The notes under the pieces: generated by a model | Told to the model about the DNA's origin: nothing | Databases searched by the model: none | Seen by the model: the letters and a program-made list of their open reading frames with translations, nothing else | Shown: positions 34,971 through 47,919 of the stretch, piece after piece | How positions within the stretch are numbered: position 1 is the first letter of the stretch | Layout of the letters: each line of letters opens with the position of its first letter | Translations under genes and position numbers: made by a program | Assembly: GCA_921293015.1 (NCBI GenBank) | Contig: OV121086.1 | Span: 40,689,402 to 40,753,401, forward strand | Reading direction: 5' to 3' | Origin: Phorcus lineatus | Taxonomy: Eukaryota > Mollusca > Gastropoda > Trochida > Trochidae | Length of the DNA: 64,000 bases

Positions 34971-36860
34971 GTATCCTCTATTTAAAAGATATCAAAGAAC
35001 GGTAAACATATTTGCAAACAAATCAAAGGATGGGTTGTTTATTGGCATTCGAAATATCATAAACGTTTTTGGTACTTTAAAAATGTCCTGCCAAGCTGCC
35101 AAATAATTCAGTGCAAGTACTCAAAAATGATCCAGAGATTTTACAGCTTCCTGTGAAGGAACTGTTAATATCATTCCATTCAACTGTTCAAACAACATCT
35201 TAGGTTTCAGTGTGTGATGGAATTTTTTAATGCTTCCGTTGATTCCAGTGAAAAACATGTTTTTAGAAGTAGAGAGTAAGTAAGCTTGAAGTAGAACACT
35301 GCAAATTGATTTTCTACTTGAATAAGGAAAAAGAAATTGGAATGTTTGCTTGCACTGGAGATGGTGAATACATGGTTTAGGAATCACAAAATGTTAACCT
35401 AATTGATAACATCTACAGACTAGTAAAGTCTTTATTGTTTACTTTTTACATAATCAAAAGATTGTAAATATCATATATGAGAACCTTTACTCACTCCTTA
35501 ATCGTGTCGGTGAGAACAAAGAGAGATATATTGAAAAATAAGATTGTGGTAAGAAGGTATACTTTAAATGCTTCATGATAGTCAGGGTTATAAACATTTC
35601 AACATCAACAAGCAGGGGGTACAAATGATTCTACTTGTTAGATTTGAAACTGTAAGCAACTTATTTGCGACTGACGAAAAATAGCATTTATACCTTAAAA
35701 TCTATTGCATTTAAGGTTATTCAAGACTGCACATTCATCCGAGTTGTTTCAGAATTATAACGCTAATTCAAAAGCAGCATGCTTCAAGGTCCATTACTTA
35801 GCAACTTTGAACCTCAGAATGTGCAGTGACCATTAGAAAACCATAGATATGAACTCAAACTGAAAAGCGATGGAAAAACTTGATCGACGTGAAAGCCAAA
35901 GTCCCTACAAAAATATTGTACGGAAATCAATAAAATATTAATCAGACTGAAACAGCGTATGTTTGTTGACAGCATCATGTCATACCAACAATGCAGAAAG
36001 AAATAGACAATTTTATCAAATGTGAATCTATTTTATAGCAGCCTGTTGCACTTGCCTGAGGACGAGAGAAGAACTTTCACTCGAAAACCAAAGGCAAATC
36101 ATGGTCTTTGGCTTACCCATCAAATTATTATATATATATTTATCTATGTAATATCAGAAATACAATTCCAAAATTAAGTATTAATCAGTAAAGTTTTCAT
36201 GGTGAATAGTTCATTGCTAAAAAAATGACACACAAGAAATTGACAACAAATGTTTTCCTTATATCTCATATTTTGATCCTTAAATTTTATTTCTTCAGTT
36301 TCTACTGTCCTTTTCACTGTTAGGATATTATTCTTCTGTAACCATGTAAAAGTTGGGAACAAATACTATGATGTACACTATTCATCCAAATTCACTAAAG
36401 TTTTTTAATAAATTTTCAGGTGAAAATCTCAATCGTTTTTACATTCATGTTTACACTCAATTGACACCCTCTTTGACCATTGAACAATCTATAGAGTGGA
36501 AACAGTCAGAGGAAGTGAATCTAATTTTACATGGCGGGATTGCGTGTATTGTTCTACAATAATCTAACAATGGCAATAATTCAAGCCATCCCGCACCATT
36601 AACCTACTAAAATAAAATAGAACCATGAAAGTGAAAGATCACGACAGAAGCTTAGTGGCATATAGCTATTAATGTGCATGTTTAACACTTTAAACAGTAA
36701 GCAAGTCTCTTGCCTTTGTTTCAACACTAAAACTTGTGACAATTACCTTTTTGAAATCAGTGACATAGTACCGATAAAAGTGTGAAGGAATGCAAATAAT
36801 CGTATACACTTACACTCTGATCAATTGAATCACTTCAATCAGACTGGGCGTACACAGGTC

Positions 36861-37031
36861 ATAATTCTGTCATGGTTCATCGTACCTGGAGCTATTTCTA
36901 AATGTTATGAGCAAAATATCGAAACAAATCTGACCAAAACGATATCTGATATAAATTTAATCGATTAAAGAATTAAATGGTCAAAAATAAACATTTATCC
37001 GAGTTTACTTTTATTAGGAAATTACAATATA
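36861..37031. other. Short AT-rich spacer
   Basis: Nothing recognised between duplication E and MITE family 2 copy 2. Confidence 0.4.
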
Positions 37032-37621
37032 CAACTGCATACCGAAAGTTAGTTTACTTACCACTGAATCGTAGTGCAAATATTATGTAATTTACGTTAA
37101 TAAAATAACTTCAGCTACACTGACAATGAATCACCCATTGTCCATGGGCGTAATAGCCATTCTTGAACTTATTTAAGGTTCGTCTGGTCTCTCGTGCATG
37201 TTGAAATGAACAGAAGGGGTCATATTTTCGAAATTTCGATTTATTTAAATTTCGAATAAAACGTTCCATATCGACTCTCTGAGTAGAACATCAGCACAAT
37301 CACATTGAATTAGTGAAAAGGAACAAACATGACTAATTTTCGAAGCAGTAAATCATTTATAAAAGATTTTGTAGAGAAAAATAAAAGTTAGTTTTATCGA
37401 AATATTGATCCCAGGTGACTTCAGTGACCTGCCAATACTGTTAGGGTTAATTGTAGGGTATGATAAACATTTGCCTTAAAAAAGAAGGATTCTGCAGATC
37501 TGTATTGAAAATTCAACATCAAACGTTTACGCGATTCAACGATACCTCAAAGACATCCCAAATTACATGATATTTTCCCTAGTATACCAAGGTATGTGAA
37601 CAAACTGTTGATATACAGCTG
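37032..37621. mobile_element. MITE family 2, copy 2 (TA target site), opposite orientation
   Basis: TA then CAACTGCATACCGAAAGTT at the left; at the right the reverse complement of CAGCTGTATATCAACAGTTT, then TA. The interior is the reverse complement of the 32,526-33,152 element, including AGGTGACTTCAGTGACCTGCC and GGGGTCATATTTTCG. Together the two copies form a large inverted repeat about 4 kb apart. Confidence 0.8.
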
Positions 37622-38079
37622 TAGATATGGTATTAGGAGACATTTATTTCATCAAATAGTAATTATTCTGTAATGTTACAAAATAACAATAGCATATTGA
37701 CAAAACGTCACAGAAAGACATTAAATGTGTAATGTGAAAACAGTATGTAAGGCATTTTAAAGAAATTGTTATAAAAACATAGATCTACATGTATCTCATG
37801 TAAACAGTGTTGATGAAAATCATCAACGCCGAGGCTTGTGGACAACTTTTTACTGTTTATAATTCCAATTGTTGAATTTATTTGACAGACGAAAAGATTT
37901 TCATCAGTTTTCAAAGCTTCCCAATTCTTCAAATTATCTTGCAGTCCATCTTCTTTGTCACATTAGCATGTCATAACAGCTAAGAATATTGATGTAATAA
38001 ACTATTTGACACATTTTGAGTTATCGATTATGTAGAACATTTGGACGCAGTTGATGCTGAATGGGCAATATACTTTCCA
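37622..38079. other. AT-rich DNA, no gene recognised
   Basis: The minus frame at 37,708-37,932 (74 codons) has no recognisable domain. Confidence 0.4.
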
Positions 38080-38630
38080 AATGACATCCATTTATCTCAT
38101 ACAATTAACATCTCAAGTGTAACAGTATTGGATCATAAACTTCACAAAGTTGATTTTCTCAAAGAGAAAAACGTTTTTTCTACTAAAATCATTTGGTTGG
38201 AATAGATTCCTTCCCTACCATGGAAATGTTAGTGTTGACAGTAACATGATGTAAGGATTCAGTCAATAATGAGCTTTTAGAGTGTTTCAGTCAGAAAAAA
38301 AACTGTAACGGAAATAAATAGCAAATAACTAAGTTCGACCAAAATTATCGAGGGAATTTTCCGTGAATGAAGTTTAATTTTCTACTTGAATGGACATGAA
38401 AGTAATAGAATTGTCTCAAAAGCAGAAAGTTCGTGCTTAATTCTGTAAATACGAGTACCTTTACCTCTCGTCAGTACTGCGTTTATTGCGTGAATGCACA
38501 AAAGGCCATATAGTGAAACCTTACATATTTTTTACACCTTCACATATCTCTCTCGTCTGAAAATAAATTTCAGGGCGAGATTCCTTAGTTTGTTGTCAGT
38601 GAAATCATTAAATAGTTGTCACCACTCGCT
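38080..38630. repeat. Segmental duplication E, copy 1, second part
   Basis: Matches 50,880-51,350: AATGAGCTTTTA.A.TGTTTCAG, TTTAATTTTCTA.TTGAATGG, GCAGAAAG/TAGAAGGTT.GT.CTTAAT, ACCTCTCGT.AGTACT. Confidence 0.6.
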
Positions 38631-39034
38631 GATAAGGAAACGTATAGACACTTAATGATCCCATTAAAAGTGTAACATTGGTGCCGTTGTCTTTCAAAAT
38701 ATAACGTCGACTAGCATTATGTACCTATAAGTCAAGTTTCCTGAAAAAGCTAATACTGTATATGTGTGGAACCCTTGTACATGTATCTATTTCATCTTCA
38801 GCTATAAGAATTTTGAAATAAGTTTTAATATACATACATATATTTTTGTCTTAAAATTATACGTATGTTTATTCAAATCATAAATAGATAACTTCAATTG
38901 TTAAGAAATTGTGGAAGCTTGAACCTTGAAACATTGATGAAAATGAGAATCTTCAAAAAGTGGCAATTTTCATTGCCCTGTCACGTTTGCTTGAAAGTTA
39001 CTTTACATGTTGAATATGCATGTCTGGATGAATA
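38631..39034. other. AT-rich DNA, no gene recognised
   Basis: Spacer leading to the mariner insertion. Confidence 0.4.
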
Positions 39035-39836
39035 TTCGAGGGGAAGTCAATAAGTTCATTAAAGTGGATATAGAACAGATGCCATTGATTGTGATATTGT
39101 TTTTATTTAGCAATACTATCTCCCTGGACCGCGATGCACCTTGCCCATTTGTCTTTTAGACTCTATACCCTTGCGGTAGAAGTCTTCTGACTGGCCCTAT
39201 AGCCAGGCCTCAGTAGCGGCCTTGAGTTCATCACCATCGCCAAATACCATTCAAGTAGGATTTTTATATTGTAAAATAGATAGATGGCACTTGGGGACAG
39301 ATCTGGACTGTGGGCGTGATGGTTCAGTTGATCAAAGCCATATTATTGAAATGCAGCCTGTGCAATACGACCCTGTGCACTGGAGTGTTGTCTTGAAGAA
39401 GCATAACTCCTGCCTTCAATATGCCACGCATCGTTCTCAATAGCTTCAACAAGTCATCATATTAGGCTCCTGTTATTGTAGTTTTAGGTGGTTTGTGGTC
39501 TATAATAAGTATCTTGCTCCGTGAATCCAAGAAAATGGTCGCCATGATCTTGCCAGCAGAAGATTGATTTCTGATCTTCTTGGAAGCACGGGATCCAGAG
39601 TGCTTATGCTTCCATGACATGGATTTTTTGATGAATTTCAGGATCCTAGCTAGTGATTAATCCACGTTTCATCCCCTGTAACCAGACGGGCACTCCTTCA
39701 TTCGTGAGAAACTTGATAACTGCACGATGCTCAGTTTAGAACTGTCCATGACTGTAGGAGGGTACCTGCGTTCAGAAGGCTGTGCATCTTCAGTTAAGGG
39801 TTGTTCAGATGGCCTATCTCAATTGACTTCCTCTTG
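39035..39836 (-). mobile_element. mariner element, complete ends, internally deleted
   Basis: Seen: TA then TTCGAGGGGAAGTCAATAAG at the left; on the minus strand from the right, TA then CAAGAGGAAGTCAATTGAG. GAGG-GAAGTCAAT is common to both ends. The length is about 800 bp, against about 1.3 kb for family members. It carries the transposase pseudogene described separately, with roughly 390 bp missing from the middle. Known: mariner elements insert at TA and duplicate it. Inferred: a dead, non-autonomous copy that may have moved by the action of an intact relative, since both ends are kept. Confidence 0.9.
39103..39749 (-). pseudogene. mariner transposase pseudogene, internal deletion plus frameshifts
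   Basis: Seen on the minus strand: start MDSSKL, then in a shifted frame EHRAVIKFLTNEGVPV (the usual mariner N-terminus), jumping directly to WLVTGDETWINH, which holds the first catalytic Asp. Next come WKH, SAGKIMATIFLDS, then LLQDNTPVHR with the second Asp, HSPDLSPS with the third Asp, and in another frame DELKAATEAWL, GQSEDFYRKGIESLKDKW and ARCIAVQGDSIAK plus stop. Family length is about 345 residues. About 130 residues between position 22 and the GDETW motif, covering most of the paired DNA-binding region, are missing. Stops and frameshifts follow. The protein cannot be active. The 73-codon plus frame at 39,222-39,443 is its antisense shadow. Confidence 0.9.
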
Positions 39837-41289
39837 TATTGTTATCGTAAGCGGTTTATAAGAAAAACATCTCCAAAGAAAATTATCCTCAAAAATGATA
39901 AAATCACAAACTTTCATATTTATGTAAGAGTTACGTTTAAAGATTTACCATCAATTTTGATATAATACTTCTCTGCACAGCAATTAGGGAACAGGTGGCA
40001 ATAAGAAAGTCTTGATATAAGTTTGATCTTGTATGATATCAGCAAACATGTAATTTGCAACGACCAAGATTAAAAAGAATTATTTTCATGTCACAAAGTT
40101 ATTCAGGTCCTTTCAGTGCCCCGAGATAGCCTTTAAGCGCAAAAATACATGTACATGCACTGGTACTTTTAAGATGAAAACAGAAATTTTAAAATATTTA
40201 TTTTAACTTTACAATATCCAGACAAATAAGGAAAGTTCGTAATATTTATGATAGGAACTGTTTCCTTTGAATCTCTATATCGATGCAATAATATTGTCAA
40301 CTTTTTATACAATCTGATTTCTAATCCACATCGCTGCTAAATTGCCAAAGGATACAAATTTGAAGGCTTACCAGACGAATTCAAAGAAGTTTGCTTTGTT
40401 GAAACTTCATTATGAACAATTTGTACAGGGAAGAGCTTATCTTAAAATTGTGTGACGAGACGCATTAACCCACTTTGAAACCACGGATATACATGTAGAG
40501 GTGAAGTATACATTAGTCGTAGTACAAAGATTGAATAGTAACTGTTAAAATTATAAGCTGGTAAACTATATTGATTACAACTACGGCTGTTTAGTCTCAA
40601 ACGTAGAATATTTTGGCCATATGCCATCTCAAACCCCATTCTTGATTCACCCCGACAAGCAATAAGTTTTACATCAACGATAAAACAATGACAAAAAACC
40701 ACTCTAACCAGGCCCCAGTCCCACCCCTTTTAACAAGACCCAACCTCCATGACCCAAAATTTGCTTTTAGGAATTATATATATGTTTTGAAGTTAATGAG
40801 CCACTCTGTGAGTTGTTGGCGTCATATATGCTAAACTTAATCAATGGTGTCATTTGATCGCGAAGTATCGACTGTTACAAAAAAGACACATGCTAAAGCT
40901 TATTGGATTTTTACAGTGACAATATGAATGTAGAATGTCGCAATTATGATCGAAAACCGGACAGTGGCGGGCGTCAAATAGTCAAACGTAATTTTGGAGA
41001 CTTATCTAAACAGCCAGGAGGGCAGTTAGGAGTTGATAGCGTTTGTAAGGGTATATAACTAGTATCCATGTATATTGGACGTGATATCTACACCTCTGTG
41101 CTGTTTTTAGATTTTCATGGAAAAACATGTCATATATATGCCTTTTGACATGTAAAGTTAAAATGTTTTGATTTTATATCACTACATATGACATTTAGGT
41201 TCGTATCAAAGAAAAATAATATGTTATGAAAATCACGGAGTAGCTCTTTAAGGGCACCGTTATTACAATGTCATGCGGCAATTGTTAAA
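39837..41289. other. Mostly AT-rich DNA, weak duplicate of 56.2 kb
   Basis: 40,440-40,560 (GACGAGACGCATTAA, TACATTAGTCGTAGTACAAAGATTG) resembles 56,210-56,300, suggesting duplication E reaches this far. The minus frame at 40,442-40,702 has no domain and is broken at 56.2 kb. Confidence 0.35.
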
Positions 41290-43450
41290 CGACATTGCTG
41301 TTAATTGAACATCATGTCAAACAGGTGATATCCAATTCCCAAGCAATTACATTTAACCATTAATCCATTAGCTAACATCAACAACACATTATGTCTGACA
41401 TTCAAAATTGATGTTAGGAACACTTATTAATGGTTTAGCATGTGCAATTCTCGACAATTATGCTAGCCAGCTTGCATTCCTTTTTCAACGTCTTTGTTTA
41501 GTTTGATGGGTCTACAGACTTCCAGCAGGATCGATCAGATATCAAGAGGAGCAACTCAAAATAGTTGCATTAAAATTTGTAAATTGTCACAATTTAACTA
41601 TATTAATTGAGGTTTGCAAATAAAAGGTAAAGTAAAAATTATCAAATCCGTTGACTTAAACGTCAGGTTACAAACGTAGTAGATTCTTTTTGGTATGAAA
41701 TAATCGAAGAAGAAAATTTAAATCATGTACGTTATTTTAGTAGACATCGAGTTACGATAGATTATTATGTATCTCAATTGTTGAACTGCAATGTTTCATC
41801 ATTCATCATTCAATCATCATATCTAACCATAGCACAATCCATAGCTGGATCCATGGCGAATCGAGACCGACTCTTGTTTTCCGAGATCAATTCGATCAAC
41901 AGGGTTAATTTACACTGAACTTATAGTTTTATCCTCAGCGCCAGTAATAGTCCTTTCACCATGTGTGATTAGCCAAAAACGCATTCACAACGATGTGTAT
42001 TTATTTAAGTGATCAATAAATGTGTACACACAGGCTTTAAAGGTTTTCCTGTGGAGTTTGAAAATTGACCCCCACGGAATCACTATACTCAGAAACTGTT
42101 TAGCTATTGAAGAACTATAAATAATAAGGTCATGTTTACTTATATCAATATTTGATTTTTCAATTCCATTGCTGTTCAATAAAATCAAACTTTGCTTTAC
42201 ACAAATGAGAAAAGGATGATCGTGATCATTTTTTCAATAGTTTATTTCTCTATCGAAAAAAACGTTTGCACTAAGGTAAAATCCTTTGACATGTTAAGTT
42301 AAAGTGATGCAAGATCTTTTCCAAAAAAACATAAATTAAAAGCAAAAATCTAAAGACGTTGCTGATCATGAGTTACCAATACGGTGGTCATTTGCATTCC
42401 TTGTTTGACCGAATATTGGTTAAATAAAGACTATTTGAAGGACGTGAGGTCCATATTATTGCTGTCAGGTGATTGACTTGAAACCAGCATCAATAACTAG
42501 TTAAAGAATCATAAATGGTCTGCCATCACTTATTGAAACCTTTGCTGTTGAGAAATTATTAACAGTTAAAATACTGTATATGTTATGTTGTGAAACAAAA
42601 CCGAATGTAATTTGCTTCTGTTTGTGTAGAGTTTTGTATAGTTTGGTAAATAATTCAGATGATAGTTGATAATGTCTTTTTTATTGATGAAGAACCATTT
42701 ATTTTAAAAGCAGAGATTTGTTTGGTTGACAGGCAATAATATGCTGTTATTGAAAGTAATTGATCTTGTTCTCTGGTCTGTTCCTGTCATGCCTTCTATG
42801 AAATTGATAACGTTAATGTCATTGATATTTAACCCAGGCTGTCAGAAAAAGCTGACTGATTTAGAATTGGAAGATTGTTAAATAAAATTTCTTGAACTCT
42901 ACCTAAAAGGGAAATAACTCCTTATGATTCCTTTTTGGTATTAAAAAAGTTATGAAGTTCGTATGATGGAATAGAAAATGTATTGATTTACAACTTCTTT
43001 ATTGCAAAGAGATGCAACATTTCGGTATATATACTAACACCCTTATCAAGCAAGTGATGATCTCTTTGCAATAAAGAAGGTGTTAATCCATAGATTTCAT
43101 ATTTCTTCAAAAACTATGAAATTGTGAAAATGAGTGCTACTGAAGAAAAGCGTGCTTGCATCATTTACAAGTTTTAAGAGTTCAATACAGGAAGCATGTT
43201 TACATGTATAATGCACTTTCGACATTCTATGTGTTCTTTCAGCTTCAATTCAATTGGATCGAACCTCCCGAACTTTCAGTGGATATTGAATTCATTGATT
43301 TGTATAAAGGATTTTACATCCTCATTCTATGCTGTATAGAAATAATAAAGTGATTGTATTCAAAGTAAACATGATATTCATAAAACCCTGAGTGCCATCA
43401 TTTGGGTAAACAACCTCCTGCGGCAACCTTTGTTGACATTCACACTAACC
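41290..43450. repeat. Segmental duplication E, copy 1, third part
   Basis: Three-way family. 41,310-42,970 matches 51,710-53,030 (ACAGGTGATAT, TTATGTCTGAC, CATTTGCATTCCTTGTTTGACC, GGATATTGGTT). 41,930-42,130 matches 57,720-57,900 (CACC..GTGTGAT.AGCCAA, TGACCCC). 43,140-43,450 matches 59,510-59,850 (GCTTGC, CGACATTCTATGTG, GATATTGAATTCATTGATTTG, CATTCTATGCT, AACAACCT.C.G). 42,450-42,490 (TGAGGTCCATATTATTGCTG) matches 58,430. Confidence 0.65.
42994..43079. repeat. 20-bp perfect inverted repeat with hammerhead-like loop
   Basis: CTTCTTTATTGCAAAGAGAT at 42,994-43,013 and its exact reverse complement at 43,060-43,079. On the minus strand the loop reads CTTGATAAGG, a GTGTTAGTATATATACC hairpin and GAAATG. 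This is like a decayed hammerhead core (CTGATGA, stem II, GAAAC). Such motifs with a CAATAAAG-type flank occur in the terminal repeats of Penelope-like retroelements. The helix GGTGT/ATACC includes one G-U pair. Decayed core bases make self-cleavage unlikely. Confidence 0.45.
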
Positions 43451-45589
43451 GTATGATACCAGCATATTGGCATGATTCCCCTTTAGTTACTTTTACTATT
43501 TGTATATATATGATATGAATGTGTTATATTCAAACTTTAATAATAAGTAAATGCTATTAGAATAGTGGATATAGATGTTTTATTTCAACAATGCATACAA
43601 AGAAAGATTTGTAAAGCACAGTATCCATCCAATTAGCTACTTTAGAGCAGATTGTTTTCCCTCGATCATCGATGTTATTCTTCATGACAAATATATACAA
43701 ATATGCAATCGGTACTGCGGTTGTGACATTACTGAAAATATCTACACACAAAGTGGATCAAGGATTTTACAACCTGGCACAGGCAGTGTTTATTCATGTA
43801 CTCATGTTTACAGATACAACATAGAAAACAAACAAGGTTTCTCCTAAATAAATATCTCTCCCAAATGAATAGGCTACTATTATTTCTATTATATTGTAAG
43901 GACACAAATACATGTATATATATATATATATATATACACTGTAAAAAAAATTAATTGTCATCAAACATATTTTTAAGTATAACGTTGCTTAGAAAAATAA
44001 TTTCATTAAGTTTTGGGGTTATTTCTATATTTATGGCATTTGAAGATGTGTTTTACTATTATCAACCATTCACATAAAAATAGTAATCATGAAAAATATT
44101 TGCAATTTTGAACAAATAAATATGTAATGAGGTGCATCTTCATATGCATCAATGATATCGTGAATCATTTTCATTGAAGTTGCTGAATTTCAACATATAG
44201 TTAGCTAAAAAGTTTCATACCGATACAAATCCATTTGAAAACACCAGACAGTAAGATGCACATTTGTATATATTCACGAAACAAAAAGTGTTTGACAGCA
44301 TATTGTAGGTGAGTTAAGCCCTGACAGGAAATCCGAGGTACTGTTTAATCTACTTTAGAAAACAAACATATTTTCTGATTGTATTGTCTTAACGCCAATG
44401 AAGTGAAGCCAGTATAATCATACCTTTATTGATGATCATAAGTTGTACACTTAACAGCAAAACAGATCATTCTCAGTGCGTTTATAAGTTACTCTTCAAG
44501 CATACACACCTGTGATTTAGTACGATTTCGTACCATTTAACAAATGGCAAAACCTTAGACAAAATTAACTATCCACCTGTGACAATTTAACACCCATTTC
44601 CTTTTTGATGTTCAACAAAAGAATAAAAAATTAAAAGAGGACAGCCAAAGAGAAAGTTTTACATCATGTCATATATCAGAGGGATGTATTTCAAGAAGTT
44701 TCTATGAAAAATTGATTTGTTTGAAACCTTTAAGGGGCCCTCTTGAAAAAGATCCTAGCTTTAGTATGACTTTAATGAACATGTCAATTGTCTGGCGGAG
44801 ATAAAACTATTCAATTTCAACATTTTAATAAGACATAAAATTCAAAACCTTTTAAACTGTCACTAAAAGTGCAGTGGTGACGCTATATTATCGGATTGTT
44901 GGAAATGAAGGCATTTTACTGGAATTGTTTGTGGATGACATGCAAAGTTGTTAAGATAATATACAACATTCTTTGAAACATTATTTTGCTCCGATGGTTG
45001 AAGCTTTGAAGCTCAAGACGGAAGTAAAAGCAATAAACTTTTTAATTGCATTTTACGAGTAAATGGTTTTTATATCATCCTTCAAGGCTACTTGTGTATT
45101 TTCACAAAAGATTTAAAACGTGATTGCCTAACTTAATCAATGCACCCACTAACCCTATGTTAAAAGAACGTTTCATATAGCGATCTGCTATGCTAATAAA
45201 CTTTAATCAACTCTTCTTTCAGGCTATTTAACTATCAGTGGAAAAAACAGAAAACCTGCCTTTAAATGCGAATATAACGATAACATTCGACATTTACCTA
45301 AGTGTACAAAAGTGTATCTTGTTCTTCAAAACGGGTGGGATTTTTCACTAATGAGTCCCACAAAATGTAAGACCCGAATCGATTGTGACTTGACAGTAAA
45401 AATGAAATGTATTGTCATGCACATTAAAACAATAATTGAACTAAATCAAAACCTCACAGCAATCATTATCCATTGATACTTCATATCATTATGGATTTAC
45501 ACAACCTTTAAGATCAGCATGCCTTGGTAGATAAAATGAGATGGGGAAAACAGGGTCAAAATGCATGGCACAAATTGTAGTAACAGCAG
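43451..45589. other. AT-rich DNA, no gene supported
   Basis: Overlapping opposite frames at 43,557-43,751 and 43,575-43,847 exclude each other and show no domain. 44,765-44,815 (CATGTCAATTGTCTGGCGGAG) weakly recalls module M and 49,720-49,760. Confidence 0.35.
43915..43937. repeat. (TA)n microsatellite
   Basis: About eleven TA units. Confidence 0.9.
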
Positions 45590-45780
45590 CGGCCTATCCT
45601 ATCCTTTATAGCGATTTGTAAGAGACAATATTTGATTCCTTCTGATTTCTACCAATTGCTTCACATGCCTCAGGAAATTAAGGGGAAAGCAATTTACGTT
45701 ATGAAAAAGGTCAAATCATGGTCTCTAGATTGTCAAAAGAACAGCTTCAGTCTAATTATAGATTTCTTTAATATTATGGT
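45590..45780. repeat. Array block L5, outlying copy
   Basis: TTGATTCCTTCTGATTTCTACCAATTGC, then TGCCTCAGGAAATTAAGGGGAAA and TCTAGATTGTC. Similar in order to 17,440-17,600 but separated from that array by 13 kb or more. Confidence 0.35.
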
Positions 45781-47919
45781 ATTACATATACTGGACCTTT
45801 GAATCATAAAAGTAAGATATAACTTAGGCTTTATGTTTTATTTATTTTGAGAAGTGATACACTTCAAAATCACTCACCATTAATATACTAGATTCCACAT
45901 AAAAGAGGATCCGTATTCGTGATTACTACAAAATAAAATACTCAATAAACATGGATTTCTTCTGTTAACTCAACTTATAATGTATTATCATGATCTTCCT
46001 TCCTCTGAATACAAAATTGATTATCCTTAGAGTAATTGCAAAGTTTCTATTGTGCTTATTTGTGATATACCTTTTTTAATCTTTTATTTGATGATGAAAA
46101 GTCTTTGGAATCAGTAAATAAAACTTGATAACTATTTAACTGATTATGTGTGGCTGACATGCGTTTCGCATCACACACACTGCAACTTGAGGAAACGAAT
46201 GTTACATTATAAGCATGTTCTTTGAATTCAGGTGGACGAATTGTATCATTATATGAACATTCTGAAAGGTGTTGTTAGTTTTGCTATCTCAAAAGAAAAC
46301 CATGACGTTTCCCTCAATATTTATGAATACAAAAAGAACAACTTTTCAGATTGAGTGTTGCTATGTTCTCAAGAAAACATCAACATGCCACTTTCGCTTT
46401 AAATGTCTAACGACTTTATGTTAAATGAAAAATATGTGATTGTTGAGATTGGATTGGGGAAAGCATAGTGTACATTACACTAATTAATTTACGTATTTTT
46501 ATCTCAACGTATATCTTTTATCTACAGTTTGCAATTTACATGTGTAAATGGATTCTCAGTTATGTAAAGATCGGATGTATGTGTCTCCTTTTATCACAAT
46601 CTTATCGATTATTTTTTTTACAGAAATTGTGTATTATAATTTGTTTGGATCAAACTTCTATAATTAATACCTCTACGTGTTGATGTCCAATACTTCTTAA
46701 AAGTAATAAAGTGAGTAACTGATATGCACATTTTACTTTTAAAATGTTTTTATATTTATGTGTTCAACGTTTGTATTTCGGTAAAAGAATAGCGCTCTAT
46801 CCCTTACATTATTTAATTGAAAATGATAATAGTTCATAATTGAAATTTACAATACAACAATATTACACCATCTAAGTAAAAATATTATTCCAAACAATAA
46901 TGCTTGTAGTGCGACATCTGTTCAGGGATTTACAATCACAATAGCTGATCGCCCACCCTTTTTCTGTTATCTTATGTGTACTGTGAAGCGCTTTTTGAAC
47001 ATGTGCACAATATATATGACAATCCTCCATTGCCATCAATAAGCTTTTTGTTGTTAAGCGTCATTGATGCTCGACCCAGTTATCTATTTGTCCATCAAAA
47101 CATGTATCTATCAAAACTTAATTATTGGGACCAGTTCCTTGTCAAGTAGAGTGTGTCATAAGGAAGACTTTTCATTCTTCTGCGATAAAGTACTTGAGTG
47201 TTTCTTACATAGATTAAATTGTTAGAGGTTTCTGGACCCTTTTTGCCATCCTTTCAATTAACATGAAATTCAATCTTGTAGACACTTCTGATAATTTTCA
47301 GTAAATTGCATTATTGTGATAGTGAATGTTTCGTTAAACATAACAACAGCTTTAGATACGGGGATTTCTTGTCAATGCTTCACTTTAAATAACAGAAAGA
47401 GTGGTCTGCTGGAGAGCAGACAGTTTATTGTGTCACTGAGTGTGTCTTGGTGCCAAAACTGTATTGTATTGTATTGTGGTGAGATGTTCTACTTACACCA
47501 TTAGTCCTTATATATAATAGGTATCCGAGAAGACGAATTTGAGAACAAAATGATTAACATTTCTTTAGGTATGTTGAATTAAGGATCAAATTATATAAGC
47601 GAATCAATAAAAGGATCTTATACCAATCACGCAAATGAGGAGTAGTTGCGAATTGATCGATTAGTATTTTGATTGACTCATTCATTGTCTTAGGAACTAT
47701 TATATAATTTCAGCAAAAATCACATTTCTGTTTCATTACCAAATATTGCAAACATGATAAAGGAACAAAAAATAATATACATGTCAGTCCTAATCTGAAC
47801 TCCACACAAGAAGAGAACTTGCTTCAATGCAAGCGCTACAAACATGAGTATGATGGTGTAGAGGAACACATTCAATGTCATGTTCAACTCTCTTGGAGTA
47901 TGCAACCGAGCTGCCATAA
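45781..47919. other. AT-rich DNA, no gene supported
   Basis: Frames at 46,468-46,683, 47,316-47,504 (plus) and 47,720-47,917 (minus) lack domains. Nothing else recognised. Confidence 0.4.

Larger units (their letters stand above)
33153..36860. repeat. Segmental duplication E, copy 1, first part
   Basis: From about 33,290 collinear with 47,920-50,640. Landmarks: CACTTCCAAACC.GGTACCC followed by ACTTATTCTACTGA, GACCACTTCAT, CTCCTTCCTAC.GGTTATTA, GGTTTCAGT.TGTGATGG, TATAGAGTGGAA.CA, ATGGC.GGATTGCGTG, TTGTTCTACAATAATCTAAC, TGGCAATAATTCAAGCCAT, CTCTGATCAATTGAAT. The 36,480-36,600 part is almost identical to 50,250-50,370. Frames at 33,904-34,167 and 35,121-35,387 (minus) and 36,353-36,562 (plus) are not preserved in the sister copy. 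Confidence 0.7.

Noticed and set aside
39222..39443. 73-codon plus frame
   Set aside because: Antisense shadow of the mariner transposase pseudogene.
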